Below are positions 16,215 through 26,100 of a DNA stretch of 64,000 nt, piece after piece (within the stretch, counting starts at the first letter, position 1; every line of letters begins with the position of its first letter). The DNA comes from Verrucomicrobiales bacterium (GTDB taxonomy: Bacteria > Verrucomicrobiota > Verrucomicrobiia > Limisphaerales > J093): positions 1 through 64,000 of the forward strand of contig JABTUJ010000001.1 of the NCBI GenBank assembly GCA_015075445.1, in the 5' to 3' direction. The translations under genes and the position numbers were made by a program. The notes below the pieces were generated by a model. The model saw nothing but the letters and a program-made list of their open reading frames with translations, was not told the DNA's origin and did not search any database.

Positions 16215-17645
16215 ATGCTCGGCCTCCACGGCACCCTCAACCTCGGCGCCCGGTCGCTCCAAACCCAGAGCCAGGGCCTCGCCGTCGCCGGCCAGAACCT
16301 CGCCAACGTCCACAACCCCACTTACACCCGCCAGCGGCTGCTCCTTCAAACTACCACCCCGCTCCAGGGTACCTTCGGCTCCCAGGGAACCGGCGTCGGC
16401 ACCCAGGGCATCCAACAGGTCCTCAATTCCCTCCTCGACCGCCAGATCCAGTCCGAAACCAGCGTCTCCGGATTCTGGGAAGCCCACCGCACCGCCCTCG
16501 ACCTCGCCCAGACCAACCTCGCCGAGACCTTCAACAGCCGCACCCAAACCACCGCCGGCGCCGCCGCCGCCGGTGAAGCCGGCGCCGCTGCCACCCTCGC
16601 CAACCAGCTCTCCGCCTTCTTCAACGAATGGCAGAACCTCGCCGCCACCCCCGCTTCCCTCCCCCAACGCAGCGCCCTCCTCGCCCGCGCCCAATCCCTC
16701 GCCGCCCAGTTCCAGCAGACCGATGCCCGCCTCACCCAGCTCAACGCCCAGTTGAACGAGGCCGTCGACACCGACGTCGCCCAGGCCAACGAACTCCTCA
16801 CCGCCATCGCCCGCCTCAACGACCAGATCCAACGCGCCGAACTCGGCCGCCCCGGCTCCGCCAACGACCTCCGTGACCTCCGCCGCCAGAAACTCGAGTC
16901 TCTCGCCACCCTCGCCAACGTCGACACTGCCGAAACCCCCGAAGGCCAGCTCACCCTCTCCGTCGGCGGCGTCCAGCTCGTTGCCGGCCGCAACGTCCTC
17001 GACACCCTCGCCCCCTACAACGACGCCAACGGCCAGCGCCTCGTCCGCACCACCACCGCCGCCACACCCCTCACCCTCACTGCCGGCCGCCTCGCCGGTG
17101 CCATCGACGCCCGCGACGGTCCCCTCGCCACCCTCCGCACCGACCTCGATGCCCTCGCCGCCACCCTCATCCGCGAGGTCAACGCCCGCCATCGCCCCGG
17201 CTTCAACCTCAACGGCCAGTCCGGCGCCGATTTCTTCGCCGGCACCGACGCCGCCTCCATCCGCGTCGCTCCCGCCCTCATCGCCGACCCGGCCCTCCTC
17301 CAGGCCAGCGGCACCGCCGGCGCTTCCGGTGACAATCAGGTCGCCCTCGCCCTCGCCCGACTGGCCCAACAACCCCAGGCCGACCTCGGCAACCAGACCT
17401 TTGCCTCCCGCTATTCCCACATCGTCACCTCCCTCGGCGAAGCCCTCGCCCACGCCAACAGCCAGGTCGAGGACCAACGACTCCTCGCCTCCTTCCTCGC
17501 CGGCCAGCGCTCCTCCGTCAGCGGCGTTTCCATCGACGAGGAAATGACCGACCTCGTCAAATTCCAGAAGGCCTTCCAGGCCTCTGCCCGCATCATCACC
17601 ACCGTCGACGAAATGCTCGACGAGGTCATCAACCTCAAACGCTAG
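16215..17645 (+). CDS. flgK: FlgK, hook-filament junction protein 1
   Basis: 476 residues. The N-terminal D0/D1 helices contain LNLGARSLQTQSQGLAVAGQ and NLANVHNPTYTRQ. The C-terminal helix ends with SVSGVSIDEEMTDLVKFQKA and FQASARIITTVDEMLDEVI, both FlgK signatures. It joins the hook to the filament, is exported with FlgN, and starts 8 bp after flgN. Confidence 0.96.
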   Translation: MLGLHGTLNLGARSLQTQSQGLAVAGQNLANVHNPTYTRQRLLLQTTTPLQGTFGSQGTGVGTQGIQQVLNSLLDRQIQSETSVSGFWEAHRTALDLAQTNLAETFNSRTQTTAGAAAAGEAGAAATLANQLSAFFNEWQNLAATPASLPQRSALLARAQSLAAQFQQTDARLTQLNAQLNEAVDTDVAQANELLTAIARLNDQIQRAELGRPGSANDLRDLRRQKLESLATLANVDTAETPEGQLTLSVGGVQLVAGRNVLDTLAPYNDANGQRLVRTTTAATPLTLTAGRLAGAIDARDGPLATLRTDLDALAATLIREVNARHRPGFNLNGQSGADFFAGTDAASIRVAPALIADPALLQASGTAGASGDNQVALALARLAQQPQADLGNQTFASRYSHIVTSLGEALAHANSQVEDQRLLASFLAGQRSSVSGVSIDEEMTDLVKFQKAFQASARIITTVDEMLDEVINLKR

Positions 17646-17681
17646 CACCCGGCGCCTTAGCCCCTCCTCGCCATCCACCCT

Positions 17682-18617
17682 ATGCGCGTCGCTTCCTCCG
17701 CCATCCCGGACTCGCTGGTCACGCAGCTCACCCAGCTCAATGCCCGCCAGCATCGCCTCCTCGAACAGGCCTCCTCCGGCCAACGCGTCCAGTCCGCCGC
17801 CGACGACCCCGTCGCCATGCGCCAGGCCCTCGACGCTCAGACCGAGAACCGCGCCCAGTCCCAATACCAACAGAACATCGCTTTCCTCCGCGAACGCTCC
17901 ACCCTCTCCCTCGACACCCTCCAGGGCCTCCAACGCGTCGTCGATCGCGCCGCCGAACTTGCCACCCTCGCCGATGGCACCCGCTCGCCCGCCGAACTGC
18001 AGGCCTACGCCAGCGAAGTCGACCAACTCCTCCGCCACGCCGTCCAGGTCGCCAATGCCCGTCACGGCGCCGATTACCTCCTCGGTGGCACCCGCACCGA
18101 CCAGCCTCCCTTCGTCCTCACCGAAAATGCCGCCGGCCAGGCCACCGCCGTCACCTACCGCGGCAACGCCGCCGTTTCTGAACTCGAAGTCGCCCCCGGC
18201 ACCACCCTCACCGCCCAGGTCCCCGGCGCGAACCCCACTTCCACCGGCCCGCGCGGCGCCCTCGCCGACCCCCGTTCCGGCGCCGACCTCTTCGCCCACC
18301 TCATTGCCCTCCGCGATCACCTCACCGCCGGCGACACCCGCGCCATTGCCGCTACCGACCGCGCCGCCCTCGCCCGCGACGAAGACGCCCTGCTTCACCA
18401 CATCGCCGCCGGTGGTGCCACCCAGGCCCGTCTCGATGCCGCTGACGCCGCCGCTTCCCAGCGCACGTTGGCGTTGCAGAAGACCGTCTCCCGCCACACC
18501 GACGCCGACCTCGCCGCGACCCTCGTCGAGCTTTCCACCACGCAGAACGCCTACCGCGCCGCCCTCCAATCCGGCGCCACCCTCCTCAACACCTCCCTCC
18601 TCGATTACCTCCGCTGA
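17682..18617 (+). CDS. flgL: FlgL, hook-filament junction protein 3
   Basis: 311 residues. The flagellin-like N-terminal helix contains LEQASSGQRVQSAADDPVAM and the typical DTLQGLQRVVDRAAELATLA. The short C-terminal helix is LVELSTTQNAYRAALQSGAT. FlgL is the last junction protein before the filament. It ends the flgF-flgL transcription unit and is followed by a gene-free repeat region. Confidence 0.94.
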   Translation: MRVASSAIPDSLVTQLTQLNARQHRLLEQASSGQRVQSAADDPVAMRQALDAQTENRAQSQYQQNIAFLRERSTLSLDTLQGLQRVVDRAAELATLADGTRSPAELQAYASEVDQLLRHAVQVANARHGADYLLGGTRTDQPPFVLTENAAGQATAVTYRGNAAVSELEVAPGTTLTAQVPGANPTSTGPRGALADPRSGADLFAHLIALRDHLTAGDTRAIAATDRAALARDEDALLHHIAAGGATQARLDAADAAASQRTLALQKTVSRHTDADLAATLVELSTTQNAYRAALQSGATLLNTSLLDYLR

Positions 18618-18866
18618 CCCCGGGTCGCCCTGACCTTGTGGTGCAGGCTTCCGGCCTGCGCTCCCCGGTGTGGCGGGGCTGCTTCCTCCCCGCATCGCGT
18701 CGCTGGATGCCGGCGCTCTCCCTACGCCCCCTCTGCGCCCCGCCCCGCACGGGGTGGCCTCCGGGGCACCCGGCTACCCAACCACGGCCGGACCGGCTCC
18801 ATGCCATTGGATCCTGGAACTTCCCATGAACCGCCCGGTGAGGGCACCGGGCCTACAACTACAACC

Positions 18867-18922
18867 TGTAGGCCGGGTCCCCCGACCCGGCGCTGTAGGC
18901 TGGGTTCCCCGACCCGGCGGGG
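18867..18922. repeat. Pair of GTAGGCCGGG hairpin units
   Basis: Two adjacent units, TGTAGGCCGGGTCCCCCGACCC followed by GGC, then TGTAGGCTGGGTTCCCCGACCC and GGC; each folds as GCCGGGT/ACCCGGC. A related unit is at 39455-39477, and a CpG-depleted version is recognisable in the island at about 5835-5855. Confidence 0.7.
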
Positions 18923-19020
18923 AGGGTTCATGGGAGCTGGGCAGGTCCGGCGGGAACAGGTGGCTCTCCCTGAACCTGTGGTGCGGGCGTCCCGCCTGCA
19001 CCCTCCGCGGTTCATGGCCC

Positions 19021-19250
19021 CTGAGCAGGTCCGGCAGGAACCAGACGCGTCCCATGAACCGGAATGCAGAAGGAAGAATGCAGAATGCAGAAGACGCGCC
19101 CAGCTTGATCGGTCCAGGGCTCCTGAGCAGGTCCGGCAGGAACCAGACGCCTCCCATGAACCGGAATGCGGAAGGAAGAATGCAGAATGCAGAAGACGCA
19201 TCCAGCTTGATCGGTCCAGGGCTCCTGAGCAGGTCCGGCAGGAACCAGAC
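19021..19250. repeat. 102-bp tandem repeat, about 2.3 copies
   Basis: The block starting CTGAGCAGGTCCGGCAGGAA recurs at 19021, 19123 and 19225, giving a 102-base period. Each full unit contains CCGGAATGCAGAAGGAAGAA and ends in CAGCTTGATCGGTCC. A single related unit lies at 13084-13125. Unequal spacing and absence of cas genes exclude CRISPR. Confidence 0.85.
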
Positions 19251-19465
19251 GCTTCCCTTGATCCTTGACCTTCCCTTGAGCTTCGTACTTCCCTTGAGCT
19301 TTGAACTTCCCTTGAGCTTTGAACTTCGAACTTTGAGCTTTGACCCTCCCTTGAGCTTTGAGCTTTGAGCTTTGACCTTTGACCTTCCCTTGAGCTTTGA
19401 CCTTCGAGCTTTGACCTTCCCTTGAGCTTTGAGCTTTGAGCTTTGAGCTTTGAGTTTTGAGCTTC
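19251..19465. repeat. Heptanucleotide array (CTTTGAG/CTTCCCTTGA type)
   Basis: Tandem 7-base units CTTTGAG, CTTTGAA, CTTTGAC and CTTCGAA, interrupted by CTTCCCTTGAG. It is related to the array at 13337-13487 and to a short one at 47247-47285. It is non-coding. Confidence 0.8.
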
Positions 19466-19648
19466 CAAATCTCTGCGTCTTCGCCCCCTGGCTCCTTTCG
19501 CAGGCAATCTCCTCCTCTCCCACCGGAACATTCTTGCCTACCCGCCCCGTCCCCTCTTTCCACGCCGCCCCCCTTTTTGCCCTTTGCCCACCCGGTTTTG
19601 CCCCCTCTCCCGGCTCTTTTAGCCCGGCGAATGCCCTTCGGAACCGTA

Positions 19649-19665
19649 TGGCATGTCCGCTGCTC
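19649..19665 (+). promoter_or_regulatory. Sigma-54-type promoter of fliW-csrA-fliC1
   Basis: TGGCATGTCCGCTGCT fits the -24/-12 consensus, with GG (19650-19651) and GC (19662-19663) separated by 10 bases. The predicted start is about 4 bases before the fliW ATG at 19679, the same geometry as at flgF. Confidence 0.6.
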
Positions 19666-19678
19666 TGCCCCTCTCTGA

Positions 19679-20116
19679 ATGAACTGTGCTGTGACCACTG
19701 AGCCGACGGTGCGGTTGACCGTGAACCCGCCGGACATCATCCGTCTGCCGTCCGGACTCCTCGGCTTCGAGCATCTCTGCGCCTACGTGCTCCTGGCCGA
19801 TCCGGCCGAGGCCCCCTTCCTTTGGTTGCAGGTGCTCGACGACCCCCGCCTCGCGTTCCTTGTCGTTCCCCCCCTCTCCCTCCTCCCCCAGTACCGACCC
19901 GAGCTTTCCGACGACGACGTGCGCAGTCTCGCCCTCGAACGACCTGAGGACGCCTCGGTCCTTTGCGTCGTCACCGTCCGCGGCCCCCACGAGGCCACGA
20001 TGAACCTGAAAGGACCCATCATCGTCAACCGCCGCACCCAGGTCGGCCGCCAGGTCATTCCTCTCAACGCCGCCGACTTCTCGGTCGAGCACCCCCTGCC
20101 GCTCGCCCGCTCCTGA
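19679..20116 (+). CDS. fliW: FliW, flagellin-binding CsrA antagonist
   Basis: 145 residues. The family core is visible: IIRLPSGLLGFEHLCAYVLL, then VVTVRGPHEATMNLKGPIIV and NRRTQVGRQVIPL. FliW binds free flagellin and otherwise CsrA, so flagellin secretion releases FliW to relieve CsrA repression of flagellin translation. The adjacent csrA and flagellin genes make this partner-switch assignment strong. The N-terminal dozen residues are not conserved, so a slightly later start is possible. Confidence 0.93.
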   Translation: MNCAVTTEPTVRLTVNPPDIIRLPSGLLGFEHLCAYVLLADPAEAPFLWLQVLDDPRLAFLVVPPLSLLPQYRPELSDDDVRSLALERPEDASVLCVVTVRGPHEATMNLKGPIIVNRRTQVGRQVIPLNAADFSVEHPLPLARS

Positions 20117-20140
20117 TCCCACCCCGGCCCCGTCCTTCCC

Positions 20141-20422
20141 GTGCTCATCCTCTCCCGCAAACTGAACGAGAGCATCGTCATTGACGGACGCATCACCGTG
20201 AAGGTCCTGCGGGTCGAGGGCGAGGTCGTCAAGCTCGGCATTGCCGCCCCCCCGAACGTCCCCGTCCACCGCCAGGAACTCTACGAGGAAATCCAGCGCA
20301 GCAACCAGCAGGCCCTCACCCGCGATCGCGCCGCCGTCCGGTCCCTCCCGCGCGTCGCCCGGGTTTCCCCACCGTCACCCGGCCCGGCCGCCCCTCCTTT
20401 CAGCAAGCACAACCCGGAATAG
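20141..20422 (+). CDS. csrA: CsrA, RNA-binding translational regulator
   Basis: 93 residues with a GTG start. The first 60 form the CsrA dimer: LILSRKLNESIVIDGRITVK, then VKLGIAAPPNVPVHRQELYE. The RNA-binding VHR motif is present. A C-terminal tail of about 30 residues, rich in Arg, Ser and Pro, is longer than in classical CsrA; FliW is known to contact the C-terminal extension in some species. It should act on flagellin mRNAs: the fliC2 leader has two CAAGGA sites (42343-42393). Confidence 0.96.
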   Translation: MLILSRKLNESIVIDGRITVKVLRVEGEVVKLGIAAPPNVPVHRQELYEEIQRSNQQALTRDRAAVRSLPRVARVSPPSPGPAAPPFSKHNPE

Positions 20423-20434
20423 AAAGTCCACACC

Positions 20435-21244
20435 ATGGTCATCAACACCAACCTGGCCGCTCAGTCCAGCAGCCATCACCTCAACACCAGCCACACCCGA
20501 CTGGCCCAGTCCCTCACCCGCCTCAGCTCGGGCTCGCGCATCGTCCAGCCCGCCGACGATGCCGCCGGACTCGCCGTCAGCACCAAGCTCGACGCCCAGA
20601 TCCACCGCATCCAGGGCGCCCGCGCCAACGTCTCCAACGCCACCTCCTTCGTCCAAACCCAGGATGGCTACCTCAAGAAGATCGCCCAGGCCCTCGACCG
20701 CATGAGCGAGCTCTCCATCCTCGCCCAGGACGCCACCAAGTCCGACAACGACCGCGCCCTCTACAACAAGGAATTCACCGAGCTCAAGGAGTACATCAAC
20801 ACCGCCACCACCAAGGAATTCAACGGCGTCAGCCTCTTCTCCAGCAACGCCCTCAGCGTCACCGTCGATTCCGAAGGCGGCGCCTTCACCATGGTCGGCA
20901 TCGACATGGGCTCTTCCCCTTACGCTGCCGCCATCGACTCCGCTGCCGGCGTCTCCACCGTCTCCCTGGCCCAGTCCGCCCTCACCAACATCAAGGCCGC
21001 CATCAGCCAGCTCGCCAACGACCGCGCCACCATCGGCGCTTACCAGGCCCGCCTCGCCTACAGCGGCGATCAGCTCGCCATCAGCAAGCAAAACCTCATG
21101 GCCGCCACCTCCCGCATCAAGGACGTCGATATCGCCGACGAATCCACCGAGTACGCCAAGGCCACCATCCTCGTCCAGTCCGGTACCGCCATGCTCGCCC
21201 AGGCCAATCAGGTCCCCCAGACCGTCCTCCGCCTCCTCCAGTAG
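20435..21244 (+). CDS. fliC: Flagellin 1
   Basis: 269 residues: short flagellin with only the D0/D1 helices and a small middle part. The N-terminus has MVINTNLAAQSSSHHLNTSH and LSSGSRIVQPADDAAGLAVS; the C-terminal helix ends SGTAMLAQANQVPQTVLRLL. The centre (about 140-185) is Ser/Thr/Ala-rich, the part that could be glycosylated by the downstream enzymes. It follows csrA by 12 bp and is probably transcribed from the fliW promoter. A paralogue lies at 41532-42332. Confidence 0.97.
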   Translation: MVINTNLAAQSSSHHLNTSHTRLAQSLTRLSSGSRIVQPADDAAGLAVSTKLDAQIHRIQGARANVSNATSFVQTQDGYLKKIAQALDRMSELSILAQDATKSDNDRALYNKEFTELKEYINTATTKEFNGVSLFSSNALSVTVDSEGGAFTMVGIDMGSSPYAAAIDSAAGVSTVSLAQSALTNIKAAISQLANDRATIGAYQARLAYSGDQLAISKQNLMAATSRIKDVDIADESTEYAKATILVQSGTAMLAQANQVPQTVLRLLQ

Positions 21245-21283
21245 CATCGCAGCCCCACTCGCCTTCTCGCCCGCCCACCCAAA

Positions 21284-21299
21284 CAAGGAGGTCCAGGTG
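21284..21299 (+). promoter_or_regulatory. Strong ribosome binding site deciding a GTG start
   Basis: ACAAGGAGGTCCAGGTG: a full AAGGAGG four bases before the GTG at 21297. It fixes the start of the first glycan-island gene. Most other starts in the window have weak or no such site. Confidence 0.75.
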
Positions 21300-21848
21300 C
21301 GCGATCTCAACTTCCCTCTCCCGCCGGGAATCCACCGCACCCGCCCCCCCTCTGCCCCTTCACGCTGCCCGACCCTCCCGCGTCTTGCGCGTCAGCGCCG
21401 TCGCCCCTCGCGGCTCCGCGCCCTGCCGCCAACCGCTCCGTCAGAACCAGCCCAGCCGTCGCGTGCCGTCGTCCCTTCCCCGGCCGCCTGTGTCCAGACG
21501 ATCCTGGCCGACGCCCACGCCCAGTACCGCGCCGGCAACGCTGTGGCCACCCGCGCCTTCCTCTGCCTGCTGACCCTCCCGGCCCAATCTCCCGCCGACC
21601 TCTGGCAAGGCCTCGGGCACCTCCGCTATGCCCTCGGCCAGTATGAGCCCGCGGGTGTCGCGTACGGTTATGCCGCCGCCTATCGACCCCGCGACGCCAC
21701 CCTCCAGGCCCGCCTCGCCCTCACCTGCCTGGCCCTCGGCGACCTCCCCTCCTTCCACGCCTATCGCCGCCGCGCCCTCGCCCTCGATCCCCAGAGCCTC
21801 GTCGGCCAGGAACCCCACCCCCAGCTTCCACCACCTACCACGCCGTGA
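21297..21848 (+). CDS. Short TPR-like protein at the head of the glycan island
   Basis: 183 residues, GTG start preceded at 21286-21292 by AAGGAGG, the strongest Shine-Dalgarno sequence in the window. The first 65 residues are basic, Pro-rich and probably disordered. The rest (about 66-165) consists of helical pairs resembling TPRs, with YRAGNAVATRAFLCLLTLPA and LGHLRYALGQYEPAGVAYGY. The stop overlaps the GTG start of the NeuA-RraA gene (GTGA), indicating coupling. A scaffold for flagellin or glycosyltransferases is possible but not shown. Confidence 0.75.
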   Translation: MRDLNFPLPPGIHRTRPPSAPSRCPTLPRLARQRRRPSRLRALPPTAPSEPAQPSRAVVPSPAACVQTILADAHAQYRAGNAVATRAFLCLLTLPAQSPADLWQGLGHLRYALGQYEPAGVAYGYAAAYRPRDATLQARLALTCLALGDLPSFHAYRRRALALDPQSLVGQEPHPQLPPPTTP

Positions 21849-23143
21849 AAGTCGTCGCGTTCCTCCCCGCCAAGGGCGACAGCCGTCGCGTCCCCAACAA
21901 GAACACCATGCTGTTGGATGGCGAACCGATGTTCCTGCGCAGCCTGCGCAAACTCCTCGCCTGCCCCAGCATTGATGAGGTCGTCCTCGATACCGAGTCG
22001 CGCGAGATCGCGGACCTGGCCTCGGACCTCAACTGCCGCATCCTCTGGCGCGATGCAGCCCTCGCCACCAACCAGACCGACGGCCACCAGCTCTTCCTGA
22101 ACGAAGTCCGGCAGACCGACGCCGAGCTCTGCGTTCAACTGCTCTGCACCTCACCCTTTCTCCGTACGGCCACGATCGAGCGGGCCATCGAAGTCCTCCG
22201 GACAGATCCTCACTTTGACAGCGTCGTCGCCGTGCGTCGGGAAAAGCAGTATCGCTGGCAGGATGGCCGCCCCACCTACGATGTCTCCCATATCCCGAAC
22301 AGCGTCGAGCTCGACGACACCGTCATCGAGTCCATGGGACTCTACGTGATGCGTCGCGAGGCCGCCCTTCGTACCGGCCGGCGTATCGGCGATCAGCCAT
22401 TCCTGCTCGAGATCGATCCGCTCGAGAGCATCGACGTCAACTGGCCGCCCGACTTCGAGCTGGCGAATCTCATCGCCATCGGCCTCCGCGAGCAGGAACG
22501 CCGCCTCTTCAACAACATCAAGCTGCTCCTCTCCAGTTCGCTCCTCTCCGATGTCATGGATGACCTCGGCCTCAGCGGCGTGCTTTCCCGCGACTTCCAG
22601 CTCAACCTCCCGCACCAGCGGGTCCTCGGCCGGGCCAAAACTCTCCAGATTGATCCCTGCCCCGATGACCAGGACTTCCGCAAGATCTACGACAGCTTGC
22701 ACCTCTACGACCACGTCGTATCCAACGACGTCGTCGTCGTGGCCAACCGTGCCCCCGGTTCCGCTTTCTTCGGCGAACTGAACGCCAGCCTCGCCATCCG
22801 GGCCGGCGCGGTCGGCGCCATTATTGACGGCGTCACCCGCGACTTCCAAGACACCGTCTCCATGGGATTCCCGGTCTTCGCCAAGGGACACTACTGCCGC
22901 GATACTCGCAAACGCGGCGTCGTCACTGCGCGCAACAAGACCGTCGTCATCGATGGTGTCAGCGTTCACAAAGACGACCTGATCTTCGGCGACGGCGACG
23001 GCCTGGTGGTCCTCCCCAAGAAGCACGAGCAGGCCATCCTCCGCGAGGCCCTGAGCCGTAAGCAGAACGAGTCCGGCGTCCTGCTCGCCATCGCCCAAGG
23101 CGTCGCCACCTCCGATCTCGTCAGGCAATTCGGCCTCTTCTGA
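21845..23143 (+). CDS. NeuA-like cytidylyltransferase fused to an RraA-like domain
   Basis: 432 residues, two domains. Residues 1-225 are a CMP-acylneuraminate/CMP-Kdo-type cytidylyltransferase: VVAFLPAKGDSRRVPNKNTM is the nucleotide-binding loop, followed by VQLLCTSPFLRTATIERAIE. Residues about 235-432 are an RraA/HMG-aldolase-like domain: LLSDVMDDLGLSGVL near its start, AIIDGVTRDFQDTVSMGFPV with the conserved D-G-x-x-R-D, and FGDGDGLVVLPKKH. The first domain should activate a sugar acid with CTP. The second family is known for divalent-metal aldolase/decarboxylase activities, so it may make or trim that acid. Known function of this fusion is not recalled. GTG start overlaps the previous stop. 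Confidence 0.82.
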   Translation: MKVVAFLPAKGDSRRVPNKNTMLLDGEPMFLRSLRKLLACPSIDEVVLDTESREIADLASDLNCRILWRDAALATNQTDGHQLFLNEVRQTDAELCVQLLCTSPFLRTATIERAIEVLRTDPHFDSVVAVRREKQYRWQDGRPTYDVSHIPNSVELDDTVIESMGLYVMRREAALRTGRRIGDQPFLLEIDPLESIDVNWPPDFELANLIAIGLREQERRLFNNIKLLLSSSLLSDVMDDLGLSGVLSRDFQLNLPHQRVLGRAKTLQIDPCPDDQDFRKIYDSLHLYDHVVSNDVVVVANRAPGSAFFGELNASLAIRAGAVGAIIDGVTRDFQDTVSMGFPVFAKGHYCRDTRKRGVVTARNKTVVIDGVSVHKDDLIFGDGDGLVVLPKKHEQAILREALSRKQNESGVLLAIAQGVATSDLVRQFGLF

Positions 23144-23193
23144 TGCACCCCGCCCACTCCCTCGCCGCCTCCAGCCCTTGAGCCTCTGCGCCT

Positions 23194-26100
23194 ATGCCGC
23201 ACCCGGTCTGCCTGCTCACCTGCTCCCTGCCACTCGATGCCTCCGTGGGCGCTTGGCTGGCGGAGCTGCGCTCTGCCCTCGCCTGCGAACACCTCGACCT
23301 CGTCGTCCTCACCCACGACGTCCGCGTCTCCACGCCCTTCCCCGTCCTGACGCTTCCCATATCGCTGCGGGATTTCGCGTCGCCCGCCGGCATTCCCGCT
23401 GACACCACCCCCGGCACGTGGGATCGCACCGCCCTCCGCCTGGCCCGCCGCGACCGTGCCTGGAGCGGCGCCGATGCCGAGGACCTCGTGCCCTTCCTCG
23501 AAGGCCACGCCGCGTGCGAACACGCGTTGGGCCAATTGCTGGCCATCCTCCAGCCCGCCCTCGTCCTCACCTGGGGTTCTTCCCTCCCGCCCAGCCTGGT
23601 CCTCCGCTCTTGCTGCGACCAGCTCCAGATCCCCACGTTCGTCCTCGAACGCGGCCTCTTGCCCGAGACCCTGATGCTTGATCAGCGCGGCCACGGCGCC
23701 CTCTCCGACCTCAACACCTGCCTCCTCGCCGCTCACCTCGGCGACACCCCGGACGACGAGGCTTGCTACCGGCAGATTCGCGACTATTACCGATCCCGCC
23801 GCACCTCCAAGTACCCGCAGGCCGCCAGCCTCTCCCGTGCAGAGTTCCAGGCCCGCCACAACCCCGACAACCGGCCCACCCTCGCCTTCGTCGGCCAGTA
23901 CGATCACGGCGCCGGCCTCACCCCCCCCGACAGCCCCGGCGCCCGCCTCGAATCGCCGTTCTTCACCTCGACCGCCGACTGCCTGGCCCAGCTCGGCCGC
24001 GCCCTCGCCGACTGTCCCGACCGCCGACTCCTCTTCAAACCCCATCCCCTCGATCCCACCGACTACTCCTCGGCCGAATCCCCCACCACCCGTGTGCTCT
24101 GCGACGTCAGCCTTTTCGACCTTTTCGAGTACGCCGACGTCCTCGCCTTTACCTCGAGCACCTCCATTTTCGAAGCCCTCCTCTACGAGAAACCCTGTGT
24201 CCTGCTCGCCCGCAGCCAACTCTCCCACAAGGGCGCAACCTACGAACTCCGCGACCTCGGCGACCTGGGGAGCCTCCTCGACCACGCGTTCGCCGGCCAC
24301 GACTTCGACACGCTCCGCCGCCGCCAACGCGGCTGGGTGCAGGCCATTTGCCGCCACTACCTCGTCGGCCTCAAACCCGACGTCCCCACCCGCCTTCACC
24401 TCCCAGACCTCGCCCGGTTCCTCGCCCAGAACGCCGCCCCGACCCAGCCCTGCGCACCGCTCGACACACTCCTGCCCCACGCCCGCCTCGCGCTGCCAGC
24501 GTCGCGCCTCGTCTCCTCGCCCGATCCTGTGGTGCAGGCTTCCAGCCTGCACGCTCCGGATCATACGTCGCTTCCGGCCGACCCTTCCACTCCTCGGCTT
24601 GATCCGCTGCGGTCTCACGACCTCGCCGCCGCCCGCGATTCCCTGCGTGCCTTGCAGGCCGCCCGCACCGAAGCTGCCCGCTTCGATCAACTGGCCCGTG
24701 AGCGCGAACAGACCATCGAGCACCTGGACAACATCTGCCGCGAGCGCCAGGCCACCATCGAGCACCTCGACCGGCTCTGTCGCGAACGCGACGCCACCAT
24801 CTGCGAACTCCGCGCCCGCGCCAGTGCCGTCCTCTCCGCCTGCTCACCCCCTCCCGATGCTGCCACGTCCGGGCCCCACACCCCTCCTGACAGCACGCCC
24901 CCGGATCCGCTGCAGCACCGGTTGCGGCAAGCTGAAACCTGCCGTCAACAAGGCGACCTCACCGGCGCCGGCCGCGCCTTCGAAGCTGTACTCGACGTCG
25001 CGCCCAACCACATCCCCGCCCGCCTCGGCCTCGCCCACTGCGAGTATCAAGAGGGCGACCTCGTCGCCGCCCGACTCGACTACCTCCACGTCCTCAAACT
25101 GGATCCCACCAACGAGACCGCCAGCACAAACCTCCAACTTCTCGAGGCCAAACGGGCCGAGTTTATGTCCCGGTCCTGCCCGATCGAGGTCGATCCTGCC
25201 ACGGACTGCCCGCAACTTCGGGAACGATACGGTGCGCGCGAATACCCGTGCCCCAGCCCCTTCCGGCAGCTCTACCTGGTGCCCCGCCGAAATCTGGACG
25301 TGCGCTTCTGCAGCTACCATCCTCCCGTCTTCTTTGATCATCAGGAATCCCTTTACCGCGAAGGAATCGACGCCTTCGACTGCATCCTCAACACCAACGA
25401 AACCCTCCGGCGCCGCCGCGGCCTCTTCCTCGAAGGCCGCTACCTCGAGGCCGGTTGCTCCGAAAACTGCGGCTGGTACAACCGCTGGAAGGTCACCGGC
25501 CAGGGTCACCGCCTCACGGACTACCTCCGTGCCGACGACCAATTCCGTCTCGGCAACATCTGGTTGTCCATGGGACCCGACTGCAACGTCACCTGCCGGT
25601 ATTGCCTCGAGCCCGCCGAATTCCACACCGACTTTCGCACCTGCAGCCCGGCCGTCATGTCCCTCGCACGTGACTTCGTCCGTCGGGGTGGCGACCTATT
25701 GCTGACGGGCGGGGAAACCTTCCTGCCCAAGTGGGGCTTCGCGCGAATTCTCGTGGACCTCGTGGCCGGCGAGACGGCTCGCGGCAAGATCAGCCTCCAC
25801 ACCAACGGGACGTATCTGAACGAACGCAATCGGGACCTCCTCCTGCGGGGACCCTTGTGGTCTGTGGGCATCTCCATGGACACGCTCCGCCCGGAACTTT
25901 ACGAGTATCTCCGCCGCGGCACGCGTTTCGAACACGTCTGGAGGAACGCGACCCGGCTCCTGCAGGAACGCGCCACCCGCGGCCAGCAACTCCCGCACAT
26001 CACCCTCCTCTGCGCCGTCATGAAATGCACCAGCGGCCACCTCCGCGAGACCGTCGATCGCGCCACGCAAGCCGGCTTTGGCATCAGCCTCAACGCCCTC

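Larger units (their letters stand above)
18618..19648. repeat. About 1 kb repeat cluster between flgL and fliW
   Basis: No convincing gene. From left to right: a hairpin repeat (18636-18660), two TGTAGGCCGGGT-type hairpins (18867-18922), another hairpin repeat (18975-19002), a 102-bp tandem repeat (19021-19250) and a heptamer array (19251-19465). An AT-richer stretch leads to the fliW promoter. It is the richest concentration of the genome's short repeats in this window. Confidence 0.8.

Noticed and set aside
19021..19250. CRISPR-like appearance of the 102-bp tandem repeat and of the heptamer arrays
   Set aside because: No unique spacers between short conserved repeats and no cas genes; these are direct tandem repeats.
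18636..19368. Open frames through the repeat region after flgL (for example 18636-19268, 18722-19531 -, 18774-19523 -)
   Set aside because: They translate repeats only and are open in several frames on both strands, as expected for 7-base and 102-base repeats without stops.
22380..22395. TATCGGCG in the NeuA-RraA gene resembling a sigma-28 -10 element
   Set aside because: Inside a conserved coding segment with no -35 partner at the right distance.
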